Shown: positions 1 to 9,102 of the stretch, piece after piece
Layout of the letters: each line of letters begins with the position of its first letter
How positions within the stretch are numbered: the first letter of the stretch is position 1
Source: Anabaena sphaerica FACHB-251
Lineage (GTDB): Bacteria; Cyanobacteriota; Cyanobacteriia; Cyanobacteriales; Nostocaceae
Reading direction: 5' to 3'
Assembly: GCF_014696825.1 (NCBI RefSeq)
Contig: NZ_JACJQU010000004.1
Location: forward strand, 124,001 to 188,000
DNA length: 64,000 nt
Notes under the pieces: generated by a model
The model's input: the letters and a program-made list of their open reading frames with translations, nothing else
The model's database searches: none
Told to the model about the DNA's origin: nothing
Program-made: the position numbers and the translations under genes

Positions 1-1
1 T

Positions 2-1078
2 GAAAAAAATCTGATGGAAGTAATTCAGGTTATTTACAGAGGTCGAGGAAATGAAAATATAGATAATCAGGATAAAGAACTAATTTTTTACTTAGCAGAA
101 CGAGCAGTTTATTATCAAGATGACCCAGAAATTTCTTTACAAGAAAGTGTGCTGAGTCTGTTAAATATCTTATTGATTTTAAAGGCTTCTATCATGACCA
201 GAATTTTTGGTTATGGTCGGATAGGTCGGGATAATTTTATTCTTATTCCTATAGGTGGAAAATCTGTTTTTGCTGCTGGAGAGACATTTTCTGCTCAAAT
301 GGTCAACCTTATCCGTCAATTAAAAACAGAATACCAACGCACTAAAAGTGATGTGTTGCTGAAACAAGTTTTTACAAACTTAGAAAACCTACTAGGACGA
401 GCAGATTTTGTGATTCAAAATGCAACTGAGTCTAATTATTTAGCAATGCGGGAATCTTTTAACAGCAAGTTTTCAGAAATTTCTCATACTCTAGATAAGT
501 TACTAGATTTTGGTAAAATTGAACCTGGTTACATCAGTGGAGGTTTATTAATAGTTCCTATTGCTAATAATAAGTTAGAAGAAACTTATCAAATGCGACT
601 AGCTGATATAACAACCTACGCTAATGAAGAACTATGGAAAAATATGCACGAAATTACCCGTCGGAAATCTTCTTATCCAGAAAATTTACGATTTGCTATT
701 AAAGATGCTATAGAATTGGTCAATAAGTTAAGAAATGGAGTAGAAAAAACACAAAAACTCGAACAGAAAAGTCAACACACAGATCAATATTATGCTTTAC
801 CATTATTTGCATTTATTAGCGGTGAAGTCATGAAAGAATATTTTGAAAGTAAAGCAGAAGAACCAGAAGATCAACGTTTTCGGGATATTTTATCTACCTA
901 CATTCGTGGATTATATCCTGTCGGTAACGTTTTACCAATAGGTCATAATTATCAAGAATTTCCCTTTGTAGTGTTTAGGAGTTACAGCTTAGAAGAAATT
1001 AGAAACAAAATCTTGACAGAGAAATATCTGTTAAATTCTCAGGAATTAAACGTACTCAATTTAATTCTCTCTTGTTAA
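2..1078 (+). CDS. unidentified protein, C-terminal part (5' end outside window)
   Basis: The frame is open to the left edge of the window (no in-frame stop before the first ATG at 14), so this is probably the 3' part of a longer gene. The readable part is about 354 residues. It opens with VIQVIYRGRG, which resembles the end of a helicase core (motif VI region), and continues with a conserved-looking block containing IPIGGKSVFAAGE. The rest is mostly helical and charged. No catalytic motif is complete inside the window. A large cyanobacterial helicase-like protein is my best guess, but I do not recognise the family with confidence. Confidence 0.5.
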   Translation, partial: EKNLMEVIQVIYRGRGNENIDNQDKELIFYLAERAVYYQDDPEISLQESVLSLLNILLILKASIMTRIFGYGRIGRDNFILIPIGGKSVFAAGETFSAQMVNLIRQLKTEYQRTKSDVLLKQVFTNLENLLGRADFVIQNATESNYLAMRESFNSKFSEISHTLDKLLDFGKIEPGYISGGLLIVPIANNKLEETYQMRLADITTYANEELWKNMHEITRRKSSYPENLRFAIKDAIELVNKLRNGVEKTQKLEQKSQHTDQYYALPLFAFISGEVMKEYFESKAEEPEDQRFRDILSTYIRGLYPVGNVLPIGHNYQEFPFVVFRSYSLEEIRNKILTEKYLLNSQELNVLNLILSC

Positions 1079-1228
1079 AAATTCTCTTAAATTGTTCGCA
1101 TTTTTTAAGCTAACCCTATTGACACCGACCGGAAAACTTGTTACACTTATCTTGACGAGGAAGAACTATCTCGGCTGCATTAGCCGCAAATTCTTAACTC
1201 CTCTCTGCGACTCTGCTAGAGAAAAATT

Positions 1229-1888
1229 TTAATCATCTCCATTCCCTAAATTCCTCACACACACATCAACCAACTCGCACACATCACAACCAGGAGAACG
1301 CGCTTTACAAACTGCACGACCATGATATATTAACCGAATAGACCAATTTTCCCAATCTGGTTGGGGTAATAATTGCATTAAATCTTTTTCAATTCCAATA
1401 GGTTCGGTATTTTTAGTTAACCCCAAACGCTGACTTAACCGCTTCACATGAGTATCCACGGTCACCCCAGCATTAATACCATAAGCGTGTGCTAAAACCA
1501 CATTTGCAGTTTTTCTCGCAACTCCAGGAAGCTTTAATAATTCTTCCATTTTATTAGGAACAACCGAGTTAAAATCAGCAACAATCATCCGACAAGAAGC
1601 TTTGATATTCTTGGCTTTGTTACGATAAAAACTCGTTGAACGGACTAATTCTTCTAATTCTAATATATCCGCATTTCCTAAACTTTCCGCATCTGGAAAG
1701 CGACTAAATAAAGCAGGTGTTACTTTATTCACTCGTTCATCTGTACATTGTGCAGAAAGAATAGTTGCTACTAATAATTGTACCGGAGTTTCATAATTTA
1801 AAGAGCAAGTCGCGTCAGGATACAGACGGTGGAGACGAGAGAGAATTTCTAAAGCGCGTTGCTTTTTTGATAATTTTTTTTGAGTCAC
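1229..1888 (-). CDS. nth: endonuclease III (DNA glycosylase/AP lyase)
   Basis: Base-excision repair enzyme that removes oxidised pyrimidines and cuts the AP site. The helix-hairpin-helix is visible (LPGVARKTANVVL, carrying the catalytic Lys), followed by the catalytic Asp in VDTHVKRL. The C-terminus has the four-cysteine [4Fe-4S] pattern C-x6-C-x2-C-x5-C. The frame extends upstream to an ATG at 1957, but those 23 extra residues are encoded by a palindromic repeat, so I place the start at the GTG at 1888, giving 219 residues, close to the family norm. Neither start has a clear Shine-Dalgarno sequence. Downstream of rseP on the same strand. Confidence 0.9.
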   Translation of the reverse strand: MTQKKLSKKQRALEILSRLHRLYPDATCSLNYETPVQLLVATILSAQCTDERVNKVTPALFSRFPDAESLGNADILELEELVRSTSFYRNKAKNIKASCRMIVADFNSVVPNKMEELLKLPGVARKTANVVLAHAYGINAGVTVDTHVKRLSQRLGLTKNTEPIGIEKDLMQLLPQPDWENWSIRLIYHGRAVCKARSPGCDVCELVDVCVRNLGNGDD

Positions 1889-1910
1889 ATCAGCAATTTC
1901 AATTGAATAC

Positions 1911-2057
1911 TTCCCATACTCTGTATGAGAATGAATTTCCTGATTTCTCGTTCTCATACTCTGTATGGGAATGAATTGTATAAGGCTCTGCTTTCTTTGT
2001 CAAATAGAGGTAGAACCTCTGGATCACATTCCCAGTTTGAGACTGGGAACGAGATGA
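1911..2057. repeat. cluster of palindromic interspersed repeats
   Basis: Three related units lie here: TCCCATACTCTGTATGAGA, TCTCATACTCTGTATGGGA and TTCCCAGTTTGAGACTGGGAA. Each has inverted arms around a short centre and is followed by AATG or ACGAG-type flanks; an AGAGGT-AGA-ACCTCT palindrome lies between. They fill the space between nth and rseP and extend the nth reading frame artificially. Interspersed repeats of this kind are typical of Nostocales genomes. Confidence 0.6.
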
Positions 2058-2072
2058 AAATCTGAAATTCAG

Positions 2073-3167
2073 TTACAATCCCTGGAATAATTGTTGTACA
2101 AAATCTAATTGAGTGGTTTCTTTGACGATTAAGAAAATACCTAATCCTAAGAGTAGCACTAAACCAGTTTGCATTACACCTTCTTGAATTTTTGCTGGTA
2201 AGGGTTTACCAAACAAACCTTCAATTAACAAAAAAGCCAATTGTCCACCATCCAAAGCGGGGAGGGGTAAAATATTGATAACTGCTAAATTAATACTAAT
2301 AATTGCTGCAAAAGACAACAAATTAGCAAGATTATCAGCTGCTAATTTAGCACCAATTTTAACAATATTAATTGGTCCAGAAACCTGACTAGCAGTTGCT
2401 TGAAAGTTAGTTAATAGCTGTCCAAATCCTTTAATTGTCCCCACAACTAACTGTTGAAATCTGTTAGCAGCAACTGTGAAAATCTCTGTAGGATTTTGGG
2501 GACGACGATAAACTGCTTTACCATTGGGTCCTAGTTCAATTCCCACCAACCCTTTACCATCAGCACTTTGTGTAGGGGTTAATTTTAAGGGAATTTGTTC
2601 ATTTTGACGCTGAATTTTCAGGTCAAGTTGCTGATTGGGATGTGTTTGAATTTCTTTGGTCAGCAATAAGGTAGAATCGTTACCAGCTGTGAGTTCCTGA
2701 CCATTGACACTGAGGATAATATCACCTTCACGAATACCTGCTTGGTAAGCAATAGATTGTTCGTTAACAGGTTTGACAATTACTCCTGGTTGATATTTAA
2801 ATTCTTGTGGTATACCAACAATACCCAACTGCAAAGCCAGGACTAAATAAGCAAATATTAAGTTTGCTATCACTCCCGCACTAATGACGATCGCTCGATC
2901 TAAAATGGGACGATTACGCAACAGATTTGGGTCGTTGGGGGGAATGTCGCTATCAGGATCATCATCGGGAAAGCCAACAAAGCCACCCAAAGGGAAAGCA
3001 CGGATAGTATATTCCGTTTGTGATCCTTGGTACTTCAACAGGATGGGACCAAAACCCAAGGAAAAGCGGTTAGCGTAAATACCTTGGGAACGTGCGGCTA
3101 TAAAGTGTCCTAACTCGTGTACTAAGATCAAAATAGCCAAAACTGCGATCGCTGCTAAAACTGACAT
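2073..3167 (-). CDS. rseP: site-2 intramembrane metalloprotease, M50 family
   Basis: Cleaves membrane-anchored regulators within the membrane (RseP/S2P family). The first transmembrane helix carries the zinc-binding HELGH (about residues 17-21), a PDZ domain lies in the middle (about 125-205, with GIREGDIILSVNG), and the C-terminal helices carry the third zinc ligand in LPALDGG. Length 364 residues matches the cyanobacterial family. It lies downstream of serS on the same strand, an order common in cyanobacteria, although here a toxin-like pair and a membrane gene separate the two. The substrate cannot be read from sequence. Confidence 0.93.
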   Translation of the reverse strand: MSVLAAIAVLAILILVHELGHFIAARSQGIYANRFSLGFGPILLKYQGSQTEYTIRAFPLGGFVGFPDDDPDSDIPPNDPNLLRNRPILDRAIVISAGVIANLIFAYLVLALQLGIVGIPQEFKYQPGVIVKPVNEQSIAYQAGIREGDIILSVNGQELTAGNDSTLLLTKEIQTHPNQQLDLKIQRQNEQIPLKLTPTQSADGKGLVGIELGPNGKAVYRRPQNPTEIFTVAANRFQQLVVGTIKGFGQLLTNFQATASQVSGPINIVKIGAKLAADNLANLLSFAAIISINLAVINILPLPALDGGQLAFLLIEGLFGKPLPAKIQEGVMQTGLVLLLGLGIFLIVKETTQLDFVQQLFQGL

Positions 3168-3411
3168 AGAGCAAATTAGTCAAAATATTGAGATATATAT
3201 CTTTATTGTAGTTTGGGAATAGACGTAGAAACGAAATCTGCTTTTGTTTGTTGTCAACTGCGATGGAAAGCGCAAATTATGGAAATTTTCGCCAGTTTCC
3301 AAGTTTTGAGCCAAAAAGTGGGGAATTTTTGGGACTTAAGGGCAAATTTGCTAACTCTTGGCAAAAATTATCAAGGATATAAACTTAATTCATACATCTT
3401 ACAATATCAAT

Positions 3412-3520
3412 ATCAAAATCAAATATAATCCTGTTAATCCTTTAATCCTGGATATCCTGATTCTGACAGTTAAATTTTAATAATAAAAGGTGCGTTAATC
3501 AATTTTATTTAACGCACCCT
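3412..3520. repeat. dispersed repeat, copy A (pair with 4441-4545)
   Basis: About 105 bp that recur with small differences at 4441-4545: both begin ATCAAAATCAAATAT, contain CCTGTTAATCCTTTAATCCTGG and end AACGCACCCTA. Copy A overlaps the last codons of the DUF5615 gene. The two copies flank the DUF433/DUF5615 pair in direct orientation. Confidence 0.75.
3489..3518 (-). terminator. hairpin terminator of the DUF433/DUF5615 pair
   Basis: On the minus strand GGTGCGTTAA (3509-3518) pairs perfectly with TTAACGCACC (3489-3498) across a 10-nt loop and is followed by a T-rich stretch (TTTTATTATT). The DUF5615 stop codon lies inside the ascending arm. Confidence 0.6.
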
Positions 3521-3871
3521 AAGAGCAGTATTATTTGAAAGGAATATATTCATCCATTCATCAATCTCTGAAGCTTTAGCAATAAATTCTAAATCTTGCA
3601 CAAATTTACCAATTGTACCACATAGTTGATGTCCAAAAATTAATCCTGAAAACTGTTTTCCTTCTTTTTGCCAAGTTTCCGCTAAAACTCGAAAACGAAT
3701 ATCTTGAGTAAATAGGACTCGTTGTAGTTCAGTCACTCTTTCTAATAGTTTATCATCAGGAAGTTCTTGGGTTTCATCATCAAAAGCAGTTAGTATATCC
3801 ACACCCCGACGACGCAATTGTGATGTAATAGATTGAGGTACATGAACATCCATATATAGAGCAATAGTCAT
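3509..3871 (-). CDS. DUF5615 PIN-like protein, toxin-like partner
   Basis: 120 residues. Starts TIALYMDVHVP and has FDDETQELPDD and FTQDIRF, the acidic positions expected of the PIN-like DUF5615 fold. Such proteins are paired with DUF433 proteins in many bacteria (the VapBC45 pair of Mycobacterium is a named example). The gene directly abuts the upstream DUF433 gene: the TAA of one ends at the base before the ATG of the other. Nuclease activity is inferred from the family. The last three codons lie in a dispersed repeat that also forms the terminator, so the natural C-terminus may have been altered. Confidence 0.75.
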   Translation of the reverse strand: MTIALYMDVHVPQSITSQLRRRGVDILTAFDDETQELPDDKLLERVTELQRVLFTQDIRFRVLAETWQKEGKQFSGLIFGHQLCGTIGKFVQDLEFIAKASEIDEWMNIFLSNNTALRVR

Positions 3872-4183
3872 TTACAGCAGTCCTTTGGTTTTCATTCTGC
3901 TGTAAAATGGAGATGATACTAATTCATTTTTGCTTTGTTGTACTTGTTCCCATTCCTCTTTAATTTCTTGGTCAATTTCTTCTTGGTGGTCAAAGTAATA
4001 ACCCATAGTAGCATGAGCTTCAGCTTGGGTTAAATAAGGATGTTGACGACACATTTCTTCTACTGACCAACCATAAGCAATATAGTCCATGACAATTTGT
4101 GCTACTCTAATTCTCGGAAAACGCTTTAATCTTGCTGGTTGATTTTCGGTTTTTTCAATATGCGGGTAATTCAGGGTTAACAT
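3872..4183 (-). CDS. DUF433 protein, antitoxin-like partner
   Basis: About 103 residues from the ATG at 4183. The DUF433 signature is clear: PHIEKTENQPARLKRFPRIRVAQIVMDYI without the usual longer leader, then the helix-turn-helix-like GWSVEEMCRQHPYLTQAEAHA. The frame can be read further upstream to 4318, but that part is encoded by tandem repeat DNA and is unlikely to be protein. It is the first gene of a two-gene unit with the DUF5615 gene and is expected to neutralise or regulate it. Confidence 0.75.
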   Translation of the reverse strand: MLTLNYPHIEKTENQPARLKRFPRIRVAQIVMDYIAYGWSVEEMCRQHPYLTQAEAHATMGYYFDHQEEIDQEIKEEWEQVQQSKNELVSSPFYSRMKTKGLL

Positions 4184-4267
4184 ATTATTTGATTTAGCTA
4201 AGTTGCTCGAAGCACTATATTTTAGTATATCATTTTTTGTCTGATAGCGAAGCGTGGCGTAAGCCAT

Positions 4268-4417
4268 ATCAGGATGCACAGGATTTGAGGATGTACAGGA
4301 TGTTTTTTTAATATTCATCTACATTTTCAGAAATTGTATTTTGTCAGAATCAGGATGTCCAGGATTTGAGGATGTACAGGATGTTTTTTTAATATTCATC
4401 TACATTTTCAGAAATTG
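4268..4417. repeat. two tandem 69-bp repeat units
   Basis: Two nearly identical units at 4268-4336 and 4349-4417 (offset 81 bp), each beginning ATCAGGATG and ending CATTTTCAGAAATTG. They differ at only a few positions near the start. They occupy most of the 385-bp gap between the DUF433 start and the membrane-protein gene; the rest of that gap is repeat copy B. Confidence 0.8.
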
Positions 4418-4440
4418 CACTTATTCAAACATCCCAGAAT

Positions 4441-4545
4441 ATCAAAATCAAATATTATCCTGTTAATCCTTTAATCCTGGTTATCCTGATTCAGACAGTT
4501 AAATATTAATAGAAAACGGTGCATTATATTTCATTAACGCACCCT
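4441..4545. repeat. dispersed repeat, copy B (pair with 3412-3520)
   Basis: Second copy of the element at 3412-3520. It too ends in a hairpin on the minus strand: GGTGCGTTA (from 4534-4543) against TAATGCACC (4519-4528), where one G-C has become G-U, so pairing is kept. It lies just 3' of the membrane-protein gene and probably serves as its terminator. Confidence 0.7.
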
Positions 4546-4568
4546 ACGAGATGAGTTATTGCTATATT

Positions 4569-5165
4569 TCATTGACTCTTAGTTGTTTTTCTATATGTAC
4601 ACCATTTCTTAAACTTATACTCAGAATGGTATAACTCAACTGCAAACAAGAACCAAATTAAAAACATCCCACCTATAATATCTGATGCTTCATAACCTTT
4701 TTTCATTAAGGTGTCTATAATTAATTCACTACTAGGAATTAATACAAAAAATGGTACATAAGTTATTGTAGCTGGTAAAGCAGCTAAAACAGAAATCATA
4801 AAACCTAAAAAAATGGTTCGCCAATTTCTAAACCTAAGCCATTTAGGAGGATTTCTCCAAAATATTTTTAGCAATAGTAAATATAATCCTACAAAAATTA
4901 GATATATTACCAAAGATAATATTAAAAATAATAGGACTGGTAATAGTGCTACGTAAGACTCTGAAACTTGACTAAATGAAAATTTTAAATATAAAAATAA
5001 AAAGTGATATATTTCAATAATCCCTATAATTGCTCCCATGAATGTGGGTATAGAAAGACCTAAAGCTCTCCAAATACATATTCCAATAACTTTAGGATCA
5101 CGCCCAAAAAATATCCAGTAAATAATATTCAATACTAGAATAACACTCAGGTTGATAATAGACAT
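4569..5165 (-). CDS. membrane protein, function unknown
   Basis: 198 residues with about five predicted membrane helices (near residues 5-18, 32-58, 74-103, 115-142 and 163-180), the third one long and leucine-rich. The C-terminus is basic (KKWCTYRKTTK). No soluble domain or catalytic motif is visible and I do not recognise the family. It stands alone on the minus strand between serS and the toxin-like pair. Confidence 0.55.
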   Translation of the reverse strand: MSIINLSVILVLNIIYWIFFGRDPKVIGICIWRALGLSIPTFMGAIIGIIEIYHFLFLYLKFSFSQVSESYVALLPVLLFLILSLVIYLIFVGLYLLLLKIFWRNPPKWLRFRNWRTIFLGFMISVLAALPATITYVPFFVLIPSSELIIDTLMKKGYEASDIIGGMFLIWFLFAVELYHSEYKFKKWCTYRKTTKSQ

Positions 5166-5358
5166 TTATTGCACCTTGAATATGTGATAGAACAGTGAAA
5201 AAGCAAGTACATCAGATAATTTCCAACATGGTTGAATCATAACCAATTATTACTTCATCGAAATTAAACTGGTAACATTTATTTTCGTAACTTCACTGCT
5301 TGTTACATAAAAATACGTAGAGACGCAACCCAAAAACGCCTCTACAAAAAACCCTAAA

Positions 5359-6639
5359 CTACAAAACCTCCCTACCCAAATAAACCTGCAAAACCTCCGG
5401 TACTTTAATCGTTCCATCAGCTTGCTGATAGTTCTCCAAAATAGCCGCCATAGTCCTTCCCACAGCTAAACCAGAACCATTTAAAGTATGTACAAATTGC
5501 GTCCCTTTCTTACCAGCTTCCTTAAACCGAATATCCGCCCTTCTGGCTTGAAAATCAACACAATTAGAACAACTAGAAATCTCTCGATACTTACCAGAAG
5601 ATGGCAACCAAACCTCTAAATCATAAGTCTTTGTTGCACCAAAACCTAAATCAGCAGTACATAAATTAATCACTCGATAAGGCAACTTTAAAGCCTGTAA
5701 AATTGATTCTGCACTTCCTACTAACTTCTCTAATTCTTCAAAAGAATCTTCCGGTTTTACTAACTTCACCAACTCCACTTTATTGAATTGATGCAACCGA
5801 ATTAAACCCCGCATATCCCGTCCATAACTTCCCGCTTCTCGACGAAAACATGGAGTATATGCACAGTGATAAATTGGTAATTCTTCCGCGTTGATAATTT
5901 CTCCCCGATAAAAATTTGTTACCGGAACTTCCGCAGTCGGAATTAACCACAAATCATCATCTGCACATTTAAAACTTTCCTCTGCAAATTTCGGTAACTG
6001 ACTTGTTCCTATTAACGAATCAGTATTTACTAACAACGGTGGACTAACTTCAATATATCCATTTTCAATATGCTTAGAAAGCATAAATTGAATTAATGCT
6101 CTTTCTAAAGCCGCACCCGCACCTATCAAACTCACAAACCGACTTTGGGCAATTTTTACAGCCCTTTCAAAGTTCAATATTCCCAACTTTTCCCCAATTT
6201 CCCAATGAGGTAAAATCTTCGGGTTTTCCGGTTTATATTCATCTCCCCATCTTCTCACTTCTAGGTTATCATCTTCACTTTGACCTATGGGGGTAGAATC
6301 ACTAGGAAGGTTAGGAAGTGCTAAGAGTAAATCTTGAATTTGCGCTTTTAACTCTTTTTCCTGGGGTTCTAATTCGCTTAATGTGGTTTTGAGGGTGTTT
6401 CCTTCTTCCTTTAAAGCAAGAATTTCCGCATCTTGAGGATTAACACCAGATTTTACCTTTTGTCCAACCAGTTTACCAATTTCATTACTACGGGCTTGAA
6501 GTTCGTTGCGTTTTCCTTCTAATTCTCGTTGTTTTTGGCTCAAATCTAAAATAGGCTGAATGTCGTATTTACCACTACGACTGTTCAACTTGTCTTGTAC
6601 GAGTTGGGGATTTTCTCTTATTTGTTTAATATCTAGCAT
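5359..6639 (-). CDS. serS: seryl-tRNA synthetase
   Basis: Charges tRNA-Ser with serine (class II aminoacyl-tRNA synthetase). The N-terminal third is the antiparallel coiled-coil arm (about residues 30-105) that binds the tRNA long variable arm. The catalytic domain shows motif 2 ([18 protein letters not shown]) and motif 3 ([16 protein letters not shown]). Length 426 residues is standard. The start [10 protein letters not shown] is typical for the family. Expressed on the minus strand, upstream of rseP. Confidence 0.97.
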   Translation of the reverse strand: MLDIKQIRENPQLVQDKLNSRSGKYDIQPILDLSQKQRELEGKRNELQARSNEIGKLVGQKVKSGVNPQDAEILALKEEGNTLKTTLSELEPQEKELKAQIQDLLLALPNLPSDSTPIGQSEDDNLEVRRWGDEYKPENPKILPHWEIGEKLGILNFERAVKIAQSRFVSLIGAGAALERALIQFMLSKHIENGYIEVSPPLLVNTDSLIGTSQLPKFAEESFKCADDDLWLIPTAEVPVTNFYRGEIINAEELPIYHCAYTPCFRREAGSYGRDMRGLIRLHQFNKVELVKLVKPEDSFEELEKLVGSAESILQALKLPYRVINLCTADLGFGATKTYDLEVWLPSSGKYREISSCSNCVDFQARRADIRFKEAGKKGTQFVHTLNGSGLAVGRTMAAILENYQQADGTIKVPEVLQVYLGREVL

Positions 6640-6694
6640 TTTTTGCTTGTTCTTGGTCGGTTCTAAGTTGTTATATCATTTCTTCACGCAATTA

Positions 6695-7264
6695 TCACTT
6701 GGTAATGCGATTTAGCAGAAATAGTGAAGCTACAAGCCCTGCAAAATGCGCTGAAATAGTATTTGTATTAGCCTGAACTACCAGCATATCTAAACCGCTA
6801 ATAATCCGAGTGGGGTCAAATAATTGAGTAGTTACGGCTTGTGGAGATATTGACCTAGCTACCAGCGTACCAACTATTGCTTGCGCTCCCAAAAGTGTCA
6901 CCAGAATCCCTCCTAAGTTCACCCATAGCCCCAATCTTAATATTTGCACGCTTTCTAGTTTACGGGGACGATTGGCAGGATTGGAGGAATCTAGTTGTTT
7001 GCCAATTCTGGTGTAACGATAGGCTAAGTACATCCCCACACCTAAAACAACTAGCCCACAAACAGCCAGAAATACGCCAAATCCAGTTCCAGGATTGTTG
7101 TTGGGACTACCTGCTCTTTGACTGAAAAATGCGAATAATAATACTATTATCCCAGAAATTACACCTAGTACAAGTTGAATCCAGAAACTAATCCAACCAG
7201 CGAGTCGAAATATTTGGGCGATCGCTCGAATATTAGAGGATGGGGTTTCGGAGTTTTGTGTCAT
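6695..7264 (-). CDS. DUF3611 family membrane protein
   Basis: About 189 residues with four membrane helices (WISFWIQLVLGVISGIIVL, FGVFLAVCGLVVLGVGMYLA, LWVNLGGILVTLLGAQA, and a C-terminal one). Recognised as the DUF3611 family found in cyanobacteria and plants; function unknown to me. The frame can be extended to 7312, but those 16 residues come from low-complexity repeat DNA, so the start MTQNSET at 7264 is preferred. It lies 5' of serS on the same strand and is divergent from the CCB factor at 7402. Confidence 0.75.
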   Translation of the reverse strand: MTQNSETPSSNIRAIAQIFRLAGWISFWIQLVLGVISGIIVLLFAFFSQRAGSPNNNPGTGFGVFLAVCGLVVLGVGMYLAYRYTRIGKQLDSSNPANRPRKLESVQILRLGLWVNLGGILVTLLGAQAIVGTLVARSISPQAVTTQLFDPTRIISGLDMLVVQANTNTISAHFAGLVASLFLLNRITK

Positions 7265-7401
7265 AAGGAACTGGGGATAGGGGACTGGGGATTGAGGATT
7301 GGGAAAAAACAATTATTGTCTAGCCTAAAAATCCTGACAATCCCTATCAAGAATAATTGATAATGAATAAGTCAGATCAAGTGAAACAGTAACAATTAAT
7401 T

Positions 7402-7932
7402 ATGGATACTGCTATTGTGCCATCTACTTTCCTGCTAACTTTGTTGTTATCGGTGGGACTGTTTTTCTTTATCCGCGCTTCTACTAAAGACCGCACAGAA
7501 AAAGCGCAATTAGTATCTGAGCAAGATGAAGCTAGTTTGATGACTCAACTCAAGGAGTATTTTCGCTCCCGCTCCTACCGTGTTACATCTGTAGACCAAG
7601 AAAAAAACCAAGTCACTTTTGAAGGGTTTGTCAGACCTAGCTGGTTTTTAGCTATCTTTTTAACTGTTTTAGCAGCCGTTGGTTTTGCTTGTCTATCTCT
7701 GGTTTTAGCTCAACTTTCTTCGAGTCAAAGTCCGTTTTTACTGTCCTTAGTCCTGTTATCTCCCTTGAGTGGTATATTTTATTGGCAAAAAGCTGGGAGA
7801 ATTGAGAAAGTGTCACTCACAATGGATTCTATCCAAAATGAACAACACTCCTCAAGTATCATCACTGTTATTGCCCATCGAGATGAACTCGCTGAGTTAC
7901 AGAGGGTTTTACAGTTAAAGATGGTTGATTGA
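7402..7932 (+). CDS. cofactor assembly of complex C, CCB2/CCB4-like
   Basis: 176 residues. The N-terminus PSTFLLTLLLSVGLFFFIRAS followed by KDRTEKAQL is the pattern I associate with the cyanobacterial member of the CCB2/CCB4 family, which helps attach haem c-i (heme cn) covalently to cytochrome b6 of the b6f complex. A second pair of membrane helices lies at about residues 80-128. It is thought to act at the thylakoid membrane. The family assignment is from memory of the motif. Confidence 0.7.
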   Translation: MDTAIVPSTFLLTLLLSVGLFFFIRASTKDRTEKAQLVSEQDEASLMTQLKEYFRSRSYRVTSVDQEKNQVTFEGFVRPSWFLAIFLTVLAAVGFACLSLVLAQLSSSQSPFLLSLVLLSPLSGIFYWQKAGRIEKVSLTMDSIQNEQHSSSIITVIAHRDELAELQRVLQLKMVD

Positions 7933-8389
7933 AGGTTTTTAGTTTTTGCTTGAGAGAAGCACGTCCTGATGATGAAGTGCAAACTTCTGACTGACTTTTG
8001 AGGAAAAGGAACAGTAGGGAGGAGGCAGAAAAAATCTAAAGTTGGCAGTTTTGCTAACGATTTCTGTCATCGACAAAATTTAAATCTAAATCTAAATTTG
8101 CTGACAGATAATTTTGGCAACTGTAGCCAAAATATTCAAAGCAAGACGCTTTTGTATGTGCTTGATTTTGTTGCTACTCCCTTCTGGATCAGCATACTAG
8201 ATATCAAATTATGCAACCGCAGGCTGCAAAGGATTTGATGATCTAATTTGGATAAGCTTTACTGGCAGTTCAGCTACAAACTTAAAAAAAATTGAATTTT
8301 TGCATAAACTGATCAATTTTGCCAGTTAATTAATGTCAGAGTCAGAAGTAAGAAGTCAGATTCAATGCGTAAGAGGATCATTCTAGATG
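7933..8389. other. 457-bp gap, no gene recognised
   Basis: Between two convergent genes. AT-rich, with a short A/T repeat (AAATCTAAATCTAAATTTG near 8080). I see no RNA gene, no strong hairpin with a T-run and no ORF of note. Confidence 0.4.
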
Positions 8390-8707
8390 TTAACGAGTAG
8401 CCACCGCCACTAATTCTTGACCAGCGGGAGCTTCCAAGACCCTCAGACTGGGAAACAAGAAATGATTTTCTTCTACGTATTGAGCGCCAAACAGACCTTT
8501 TTCCGCCCAGAAATAACGGTCTGTGGTGTGTTCGTTCCGTTTTACAAGTAGCAAGGCAGGAGGCAAAATACCTTCAGCTTGAATAAATTTTCTCGCTGCT
8601 GTCACAGGTTTATCTTCGCCACTTTCGATGCTGTATTGAGGCACGTGTTCTAAAATCCGTCGTCCTTCTTGACGACGACGACTTTTCCGTTTACGTCTCC
8701 TTGCCAA
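8390..8707 (-). CDS. DUF3155 family protein
   Basis: Small basic protein of about 105 residues, beginning ARRRKRKSRRRQEGRRILEHVP, followed by a compact domain ending GQELVAVATR. I recognise it as the conserved cyanobacterial DUF3155 family; its role is unknown. The frame opens at a TTG at 8728, but a strong Shine-Dalgarno sequence (GAGGAGGA) lies inside that extension, a few bases 5' of a second TTG at 8707. The start at 8707 therefore fits better, and the protein has a TTG start codon. Confidence 0.75.
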   Translation of the reverse strand: MARRRKRKSRRRQEGRRILEHVPQYSIESGEDKPVTAARKFIQAEGILPPALLLVKRNEHTTDRYFWAEKGLFGAQYVEENHFLFPSLRVLEAPAGQELVAVATR

Positions 8708-9102
8708 CCTATTGTCCTCCTCTTTCAAGCTATAAGATTGTAGTCATAGCTACAAAACCCGTCGTAATTATATAAGTTATATTTGAAAAAATCAATGGTT
8801 TTTAACGTTTTGATACAACCCTAGTCATCCTTTGGAAATTTAGAGAAATTATCTGTAGCTAAGTAATGAGTGCAAGTACAGTGAAAATAACTAGAAGGCG
8901 GCCAATAAACCACAAATTAGTAGATTTGATGAGCATTTCAGCCAACTGCCTCTAGCTCTGTATTTTCTGGGAGTAAAAATATCATTCCCGGGAATAAAGC
9001 ATTAATGAGAAGATTTAGTTAAGCTGAAAGTGCGATCGCGAAAAATTTAGCATCTTTTCTATTTGTCCCTGCTAGTCCATAATTTTGAGCAAGAGCTAAA
9101 AA
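8708..9102. other. 395-bp divergent gap
   Basis: Lies between the DUF3155 gene (minus) and the GAF histidine kinase (plus), so promoters for both must be here. It contains one HIP1 site (near 9033). I cannot pick out a convincing -35/-10 pair or an operator. Confidence 0.4.

Noticed and set aside
7933-8389. Small RNA gene in the gap after the CCB factor
   Set aside because: No promoter-plus-terminator pair and no family motif (for example of Yfr1) could be found.
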